Position numbers and translations under genes: made by a program. DNA of 43,229 nucleotides from Streptomyces sp. SID3212 (GTDB taxonomy: Bacteria > Actinomycetota > Actinomycetes > Streptomycetales > Streptomycetaceae), in NCBI RefSeq assembly GCF_009865405.1, contig NZ_WWJY01001044.1:1-43229 (forward strand). The letters are read 5' to 3'. The notes below the pieces were generated by a model, which did no database searches, was not told where the DNA came from, and worked only from the letters and a program-made list of their open reading frames with translations. Position 1 is the first letter of the stretch, and every line of letters starts with the position of its first letter. Of this stretch, positions 37,405 through 43,229 are shown piece after piece.

Positions 37405-38022
37405 TCACTGGTAACTGGTGATCAATTGGGCGAGGTGCCGGCCGGCGAGGTCGAGCGGTTCGCTGTCCTGGCTGACCTGGGCGGCGAGTTCAGCACCCTC
37501 AAGGGTGCTGATGACGGTGTGAGCGAGCTCGTGGGCTTCTGTCTCGCCGATCCCGCTCTCCAGGAGTTTGACGCGCACGATTTCACGCCAGCGGGTGAAG
37601 GCATCGGCGGCGGCTTCCTGGATCTTGGGCAGGCGGCCCACGGCGCCGAGTGCTGTCGTGGTGATGGGGCAGCCGTCGATCCAGTCGGAAGCACGCAGAC
37701 TCTCGGCCAGATGGTGGGTGAAGCTCGCGACGGCTCGCGCGGGGTCGGGTTCGCTGTCCAGTACGACGCGCAGCTCCTCGGAGAACTCCTGGTCACCGTG
37801 GTGGATCGCGGCGACAGCGATCTCCATTTTCCCGCCGGGGAAGAAGTGGTACACAGAGCCGAGAGTCGCCCGTGCCTCCTGCGAGATCTGCTTGACCCCG
37901 GTCCCGTCGTAACCCTGACGTTGCATGAGTCGTGAGGCGGCCCGCACGATGCGCTCGCGCGTAAGAACGGGCTCCGCGTCGACCGCCGGCCGCTCCGCGT
38001 CGTTCAAGGGAGTCTTTTTCAT
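37405..38022 (-). CDS. TetR-family regulator, LmrA/YxaF-like
   Basis: 205 residues from ATG 38022 (MKKTPLND). AGAAGG directly abuts the start, which is closer than ideal. The helix-turn-helix is LTRERIVRAASRLMQRQGYDG, VKQISQEARATLGSVYHFFPGGKMEIAVAAI. The PGGK turn after the recognition helix and the later CPITTTALG are typical of the LmrA/YxaF subgroup, whose members often control exporters or oxidoreductases and respond to aromatic or hydrophobic ligands. It lies between the amine oxidase and the reductase-ended PKS gene, separated from the PKS by two hairpins. Its target may be the adjacent amine oxidase gene. Confidence 0.88.
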   Translation of the reverse strand: MKKTPLNDAERPAVDAEPVLTRERIVRAASRLMQRQGYDGTGVKQISQEARATLGSVYHFFPGGKMEIAVAAIHHGDQEFSEELRVVLDSEPDPARAVASFTHHLAESLRASDWIDGCPITTTALGAVGRLPKIQEAAADAFTRWREIVRVKLLESGIGETEAHELAHTVISTLEGAELAAQVSQDSEPLDLAGRHLAQLITSYQ

Positions 38023-38074
38023 CCTTCTGAGATTACCAGTAGGACGCTCTTTATAGGGGGGCTCGTTGTGAAAT

Positions 38075-38112
38075 ACGCACCGACCCCGGGATCGTCCCGG
38101 GGGTCGGTGCGT
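38075..38112 (-). terminator. Second hairpin between the PKS and TetR genes
   Basis: A 17-base arm ACGCACCGACCCCGGGA pairs with TCCCGGGGGTCGGTGCGT (one bulged G) around a 3-base loop. It lies 78 to 115 bases downstream of the PKS stop and acts as a backup terminator, or as insulation for the TetR promoter. Confidence 0.7.
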
Positions 38113-38144
38113 TGGCCGGCGACCATGGGGCGGCGCCGCTCCGG

Positions 38145-38187
38145 CGCGCGAGGAGTCCGCCGGTCCAAGAGGCGGACTCCTCGCGCG
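38145..38187 (-). terminator. Strong terminator directly after the reductase-ended PKS gene
   Basis: CGCGCGAGGAGTCCGCC and GGCGGACTCCTCGCGCG form a perfect 17-bp stem with a 9-base loop, beginning two bases past the PKS stop codon. Confidence 0.9.
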
Positions 38188-38189
38188 TG

Positions 38190-41100
38190 TCAGGACAGGA
38201 CGGCCGCGGCGGCCGGGAAGTGTCCCGTCCGCACGAAGTAGCCGACGTACTTGGCGAACAGTTCCTCGGTCACCGGGGGGCACGTGATTCCGCTGCCCTC
38301 CAGGGCCGCCTCGGTCTGTGTGGTGTCCATCGGGGGATAGAAGGCGTCCGTGTCCCCCGTCATCATCTCGAAGGCGTGGAGCAGCGGAATGATGGCGTTG
38401 CCCCGGTCCTGATGCACCCGCTCACGCCAGGTGTCCCAGTCCACCTCCTCCAGCGTGTAGCCGAGCGAACGGAGCCGGCCAACACACTCCCGCAAGGTCA
38501 CCGCGCTCGGGTTGAACAGGTGGAACGTCCCGCCGCCGGCCTCCTGCCGACCGGAGATGCGGAGGATCGCCGCACTCACGTAGTCCACCGGCAGCAGGTG
38601 GAACCGCCCCCCGACTCCCGCGGGCACCGCGCCCGCCTCCAGCAGGCCCTTCATGCTCAGCCATACGAAGTCCCGGGTCTGGCACGCGCCGTTGTCCTGG
38701 TCGCCGGAGATGACATCGACCCGGTAGACGGACACGGGAAGGCCCCTGTCCCGGGCGATACCGATGAGCTGTTCCGCGACCCACTTGCTCTGGAGGTAGC
38801 CGCTGGGCAGCTTCTCGCCGGGACCCGTCGGGTCGCTCACCTTCAGTGGGACGCCCGCCACCGCCGCGCCGGCGAATACGCCGACGGTCGAGACGTAGTG
38901 GACCGGCACGGTGCGATGGCGCGCTGCCAGACGCAGGACTTCCTCGGTCCCCAGTACGTTGGCGTTCCTCAGGGTCGCGTAGGGATGCAGCCAGTGGACC
39001 TGCGCTCCGTTGTGGTAGACGACGTCGACCGTCTCGGCGAGGCGGTCGAAGTCCTCCTCGGAGAGCCCCAGGCGCGGCAGCGCCAGATCGCCCACGACCA
39101 CCGAAACGCGTTCGGGGTCGAGTGCGTCCCCTATGCCGTACTGCTCCATGTTCTTCCGCAGCCGGGCGAACGCCTCGTCCGCGTCACCACCACGGACCAG
39201 GCAGTGGACGACGGCGTCGGTGGTCCGGAGAAGGTCACGCAGGAGGAAGGCGCCCAGGAACCCGCTCCCACCGGTCAGCAGGACGTGCCGCGGATCGGCG
39301 GTGACAGGAACCACTTCGGCCGCCGGGTGGATGTCCTCGGCCAGGCGGATCTCGGAATCGAGGTCGAAGATGTCACGCTGCCCGTACTCGCTGTCGGGCT
39401 GCCCCCCGAGCAGCTCGCCCCCCACGTGGGCGACCAGGGCCGCCGGGGTCGGGTGGTCGAACACCAGAGTGGCGGGCAGCCGCAGACCGACGAGCGTGTT
39501 GAGCCGGTTGCGAAGTTCCACACTGGTCAGGGAGTCGAATCCCATGGCCTGGAAGGGCCGCTCCTCGTCGACGCGCGTGGCGTCCGCGTGGCCGAGTACG
39601 CGCGAGATCTCGGCCAGGACGGCCTCGTTGAGCAGTTGGCGCTGCTCCGCGTGGGGCAGCCCGGCGAGTCGTGCGGCGAGTGGCTCGGCCGAGGCCCCCG
39701 TCCCATGGACCTTGCGGCGCCCCGCGTTGTGGGCGAGACCCCTCAGCAGGGGCGGTACCAGCTCCTGTTCCCGTACGGCCGCGATGTCCAGCGGCGACGC
39801 CACCGAAGCCGGTCGGCCCCGGCGGAGTGCCAGGTCGAGCAGTGCGGGCCCCGAGTCGGCCGTGACGGGACGGAAACCGCTGCGTGCGATGCGTTTGAGG
39901 TCTGTCTCGTCCAGTCCTCCCGAGAGTCCGCCGTCCTGTGACCACAGGCCCCAGGCAAGCGACGTCGCGGTGAGTCCCGAGGCGGCTCGGCGCTGTGCCA
40001 GGCCGTCCAGGAAGGAGTTCGCCGCGGCGTAGGTGGACTGGCCGGGGCCGCCCAGCAGTCCGGCGATCGAGGAGAACAGTACGAACGCCGAGAGGTCCGC
40101 GTCGCGGGTCAGGTCGTGCAGATGCCAGGCGGCGTCCACCTTCGGGCGCAATACGGCGGCCAGCCGTTCAGACGTCTGGCCGCCGACCAGACCGTCGTCC
40201 AGGACGCCGGCCGCGTGGACCACTCCGGTCAGGGGATGCTGCGCAGGTATACCGGCCAAGAGCGCGGCCAGCTCCGCCCGGTCCGCGACGTCGCAGGCGG
40301 CGATGCGTACCGTCGCGCCGAGGTCCCTCAGTTCGGCCGCCAACTCGGAGGCCCCTTGCGCGTCCTGGCCACGACGACTCGTCAACAGGAGGCTCCGCAC
40401 GCCGTGTTCGCGCACCAGATGGCGGGCGAAGAGGGCGCCGAGCGAACCCGTACCGCCGGTGACGAGCACGGTTCCCGACCTGTCCCACCGCGCTGCGGGC
40501 AGCGGGTCGGCGGTGTCCTCGTCGCGTCGGAGGCGGGGTACGAGAATCTGTCCCGCTCGGACGGCGAGCTGAGGCTCGCCCAGGGCGAGGAGCTGGTCCG
40601 GCACGGTGCCGGCGACTCCGGTGTCGGCGTCGACGAGGACGATCCGGCCGGGAGTCTCCGACTGCACCGAGCGCAGCAGACCCCAGACCGCGGCCGCACT
40701 CGGATCGGGGAGTTCCCCGTCACGGACGCACATGGCTCCCCGGGTGACCACGACGAGGGGGGTGTCGGCAAGCCGGTCCTCCGCGAGCCAGGCCTGGACG
40801 AGACTCAGGATGCGGCGCGTGGCGTCGTGGGCCGCCACCGCGAGGTCGTCGCCGACCCGCGGTGTGTCGTGAACCAGTACCGCGTCGACCCGGTCCCCGG
40901 AGGCCATGGCCTCCGCGATCGTCCTCACCTGGTCGGTCTCCGGGCCGGCAGCCCCCGTCCCGTCCCAGACGCCCCATCGCACGGCTTCGGTGGGGAGCGC
41001 CGGTGGCGACAAGGGCGTCCAGTCCACGTGGAAGAGGCTGTCACCGATCCGAGCCGCCGCGCTTCCGACCTCGCCGACCTCGACCGACCGGGTCTCCACG

Positions 41101-43229
41101 GAGTCGAGCGAGGCGACCGGCGCTCCGGTCCGGTCGGCCAGCAGGACCGTCCGGATGTGATCACCGTCGAGGGTCAGCTTGACCCTCACCGCGGGGGCGC
41201 CGCTCGCGTACAGCCGTACGCCCCGGTACGCCGACACGATCCGGGCCGTCCCGGCGGGCAGGTCGTGGAGGACGGCGGGCAGCACCGCGTGGACGGCCCC
41301 GTCGAGCAGCGAGGGGTGCAGGAGATGGTCCGCGGCCTCCGTCGCTGTCTCCTCGTCCAGGGCGAGTTCGGCGAACACCTCGTCACCCCGCCGCCACGCG
41401 GCCTTGAGCACCTGGGCCGCGGAGCCGTACCGCGCACCCGTACGCGCGAGTCGTTCGTACACCTCGGCGGGGTCCAGCGCCTCGGTGTCCGAGGGAGGCC
41501 ACTCCGTGAGTCCGGCCGCGCCCGAGCGACTTCCGGGGCTCAGGAGACCGCGCGCGTGCAGTGTCCAGGGCACGTCGGGATCGTCGGGCCGCGCATGGAC
41601 GGTCACCGCCCGACGGCCCGCGTCCGGTGCCGCCACACGGACCTGGATCTGGAGCTTCGCGTGATCGGGAATCACCAGCGGCGCGGTCGTCGACAGTTCG
41701 TCAAGCACCGCGCATCCGACCTCGTCGCCGGCCCGCACCGCGAGTTCCACGTATGCGGACGCGGGCAGAACCACCGAGCCGTCGTGGACGTGACCGGCCA
41801 GCCAGGGATGGGTACCCGGCGAGATCCGGTTGGTGAACAGAAGCTCGTCCGCGCCGGCGACGCCGATGACGTTCCCCAGCAGCGGATGACCGCTGGATCG
41901 CAGGCCGGCCCGTCCCGGATCGCCGGTGTCCTTCGAGGTGTCGACCCAGTACCGTTCGTGCTGGAAGGCGTACGTGGGCAGGGGGACGCGCCGGGCGCCG
42001 GTGCCCTCGAAGAACGCCGGCCAGCTCACCGGCACCCCCTGGGAGTGGAGCCGACCGAGGCCGGTGATCATCGACTCCGCCTCCGGCCGGCCTCGGCGGA
42101 GTAGCGGCACCACCGTCCCCGTCCCGACGGTCGAGTGGGCGAGAGCCGCGAGCACACCGTCGGGACCCAGTTCGACGAAGTTCACCACACCCTGCTCGGC
42201 GAGGGTTCTGGCCGCGTCGGAGAAGCGGACCGTGCCGCGGAGCTGGCCGGCCCAGTACTCCGGAGTCCGCAGGTCGTCGCCGGTCGCCACCCGACCCGTC
42301 CGGGTGGACACCACGGGAATGAGGGGCGCGTGGAAGGTCAGCTGACCGGCCACCCGCCGAAAGTCCTCCAGCACCCCGTCCATGTGCGGGGAGTGGAACG
42401 CGTGGCTGACGGTGAGCCGCTTCGTCTTCCGTCCCCGCCGCCGCAACTCCTCCGCCAGCGCGTCGACCGCTTCAGTGTCACCCGAGACGACCACGGAGAC
42501 CGGTGAGTTGACCGCGGCGACGGCTACCCGGGGGAACCTTCCACCGCTCAGGAGGGTGGTGATTTCGGCTTCGGTGGTTTGTATGGCGTGCATGGCTCCG
42601 TCGGGTGGGAGCTGTTGCATGAGTGTGGCTCGTGCGGCGACGAGGGTGGCGGCGTCCGGGAGGGTGAGGATGCCGGCGGTGTGGGCTGCGGCGATTTCGC
42701 CGATGGAGTGTCCGGCCATGAAGTCGGGGCGTGTGCCGAGTGATTCGAGGAGGCGGAAGAGTGCTACTTCGATGGCGAAGAGGGCGGGTTGGGTGTGTCC
42801 CGTGTTGTCGAGGTTTTTGCCTGTGGTGATGGTTTCGTGCAGTGGCTGGTCGAGGAGGGGGTCGAGGTGTGCGGCGATGTCGTCGAAGGCTTGTGCGAAG
42901 GTGGGGAATGTGGTGTAGAGGTCCATTCCCATGCCGGGGTATTGGGAGCCTTGGCCGGTGAAGAGGAAGGCGGTGCGGCCTTCGGTTTGTGTTCCGCGTA
43001 TGACGTGGGGGTGGGTGGTGCCGGTGATGAGTGCGTGCAGTCCGGCGTGGCGGTCGGTGTCCGTGAGGGCGGCGCGGTGTTCGTGGGCGGTGCGTGAGGT
43101 TGCCAGTGAGTGGGCGATGTCCAGGTCGGAGTGGGTGGGGGAGTTCTGCAGGTGGGTGAGCAGGCGGGCTGCCTGGTCCCGCAGTGCTTGTTCGGTCCGC
43201 CCGGACAACAACCAGGGGACAACCGGCGG
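38190..43229 (-). CDS. Type I PKS terminal module with thioester reductase (5' end outside window)
   Basis: The visible 1679 residues begin in the post-KS linker ([14 protein letters not shown]) and run AT, DH, KR, ACP, reductase. The AT has GHSIGE (Ser codon 42705-42707) and HAFH, predicting malonyl-CoA. The DH keeps His in [10 protein letters not shown] and Asp in HPSLLDG, but the usual YGPxFQG reads YGSAAQV and the LPFxW motif is lost, so activity is doubtful. The KR has VTGGTGSLG, an LDD motif and Tyr in STYAAANS, a B-type reductase. The ACP has GFDSL. The C-terminal domain is an NAD(P)H thioester reductase: GGSGFLG, YVSTVGV and Tyr-Lys in GYLQSK. It would release the chain as an aldehyde or alcohol. 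The KS and any earlier modules are right of the window. Bases above about 42,540 differ sharply in composition. Confidence 0.96.
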   Translation of the reverse strand, partial: PPVVPWLLSGRTEQALRDQAARLLTHLQNSPTHSDLDIAHSLATSRTAHEHRAALTDTDRHAGLHALITGTTHPHVIRGTQTEGRTAFLFTGQGSQYPGMGMDLYTTFPTFAQAFDDIAAHLDPLLDQPLHETITTGKNLDNTGHTQPALFAIEVALFRLLESLGTRPDFMAGHSIGEIAAAHTAGILTLPDAATLVAARATLMQQLPPDGAMHAIQTTEAEITTLLSGGRFPRVAVAAVNSPVSVVVSGDTEAVDALAEELRRRGRKTKRLTVSHAFHSPHMDGVLEDFRRVAGQLTFHAPLIPVVSTRTGRVATGDDLRTPEYWAGQLRGTVRFSDAARTLAEQGVVNFVELGPDGVLAALAHSTVGTGTVVPLLRRGRPEAESMITGLGRLHSQGVPVSWPAFFEGTGARRVPLPTYAFQHERYWVDTSKDTGDPGRAGLRSSGHPLLGNVIGVAGADELLFTNRISPGTHPWLAGHVHDGSVVLPASAYVELAVRAGDEVGCAVLDELSTTAPLVIPDHAKLQIQVRVAAPDAGRRAVTVHARPDDPDVPWTLHARGLLSPGSRSGAAGLTEWPPSDTEALDPAEVYERLARTGARYGSAAQVLKAAWRRGDEVFAELALDEETATEAADHLLHPSLLDGAVHAVLPAVLHDLPAGTARIVSAYRGVRLYASGAPAVRVKLTLDGDHIRTVLLADRTGAPVASLDSVETRSVEVGEVGSAAARIGDSLFHVDWTPLSPPALPTEAVRWGVWDGTGAAGPETDQVRTIAEAMASGDRVDAVLVHDTPRVGDDLAVAAHDATRRILSLVQAWLAEDRLADTPLVVVTRGAMCVRDGELPDPSAAAVWGLLRSVQSETPGRIVLVDADTGVAGTVPDQLLALGEPQLAVRAGQILVPRLRRDEDTADPLPAARWDRSGTVLVTGGTGSLGALFARHLVREHGVRSLLLTSRRGQDAQGASELAAELRDLGATVRIAACDVADRAELAALLAGIPAQHPLTGVVHAAGVLDDGLVGGQTSERLAAVLRPKVDAAWHLHDLTRDADLSAFVLFSSIAGLLGGPGQSTYAAANSFLDGLAQRRAASGLTATSLAWGLWSQDGGLSGGLDETDLKRIARSGFRPVTADSGPALLDLALRRGRPASVASPLDIAAVREQELVPPLLRGLAHNAGRRKVHGTGASAEPLAARLAGLPHAEQRQLLNEAVLAEISRVLGHADATRVDEERPFQAMGFDSLTSVELRNRLNTLVGLRLPATLVFDHPTPAALVAHVGGELLGGQPDSEYGQRDIFDLDSEIRLAEDIHPAAEVVPVTADPRHVLLTGGSGFLGAFLLRDLLRTTDAVVHCLVRGGDADEAFARLRKNMEQYGIGDALDPERVSVVVGDLALPRLGLSEEDFDRLAETVDVVYHNGAQVHWLHPYATLRNANVLGTEEVLRLAARHRTVPVHYVSTVGVFAGAAVAGVPLKVSDPTGPGEKLPSGYLQSKWVAEQLIGIARDRGLPVSVYRVDVISGDQDNGACQTRDFVWLSMKGLLEAGAVPAGVGGRFHLLPVDYVSAAILRISGRQEAGGGTFHLFNPSAVTLRECVGRLRSLGYTLEEVDWDTWRERVHQDRGNAIIPLLHAFEMMTGDTDAFYPPMDTTQTEAALEGSGITCPPVTEELFAKYVGYFVRTGHFPAAAAVLS

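Noticed and set aside
38023..38283. N-terminal extension of the second TetR in the same frame
   Set aside because: It reads through both terminator hairpins and into the PKS stop region. The translation is low complexity, and the TetR domain begins shortly after ATG 38022.

Overview
The DNA is very GC-rich, with strong G/C preference at third codon positions, ATGA-coupled operons and modular type I polyketide synthase (PKS) genes. It looks like a Streptomyces chromosome (inference from composition and gene families). No tRNA, rRNA, CRISPR array or transposase was seen.

Left third (1 to about 13.5 kb), metabolic and transport genes: the tail of a LuxR-type response regulator; a cytochrome P450; and a sugar- or inositol-type island. 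The island has a Gfo/Idh/MocA dehydrogenase divergent from a GntR/UTRA repressor with a perfect palindrome between them, an overlapping operon for a lipoprotein binding protein, a permease and a short single-domain ATPase, and then a ROK kinase coupled to a membrane-anchored protein. Next come two DHA2-type drug exporters, a ketopantoate-reductase-like enzyme, and an HxlR regulator divergent from one exporter across an AT-rich promoter.

Right two thirds (about 14.0 to 43.2 kb), a polyketide alkaloid cluster, all on the minus strand: a flavin reductase coupled to an unrecognised protein; a 4574-residue PKS (KSQ-AT-ACP loading module plus two KS-AT-DH-KR-ACP modules and a C-terminal docking tail); a class III aminotransferase; a SARP regulator with cyclase-like and P-loop domains; a type II thioesterase; a TetR regulator resembling gamma-butyrolactone receptors; a Tat-exported flavin amine oxidase; a second TetR; and the 3' part of a PKS ending AT-DH-KR-ACP-thioester reductase, which runs off the right edge.

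Inferred logic: malonate-derived, unmethylated chain units are assembled, beginning with an acetyl starter made by KSQ. The terminal reductase releases an aldehyde, the aminotransferase converts it to an amine, and cyclisation gives a cyclic imine. Redox tailoring follows, possibly partly outside the cell by the Tat-exported oxidase. This is the logic known for coelimycin and for the piperidine alkaloids streptazone, latumcidin and nigrifactin. The exact product cannot be read from this window because the middle PKS modules are missing.

Points most worth a second look: an abrupt change of base composition inside the right-edge AT domain near 42,540 (a likely recombination junction); a 16-bp motif shared by the promoters of the amine oxidase and the receptor-like TetR gene; degenerate motifs in the terminal dehydratase; the unknown protein coupled to the flavin reductase; and the unusual SARP.
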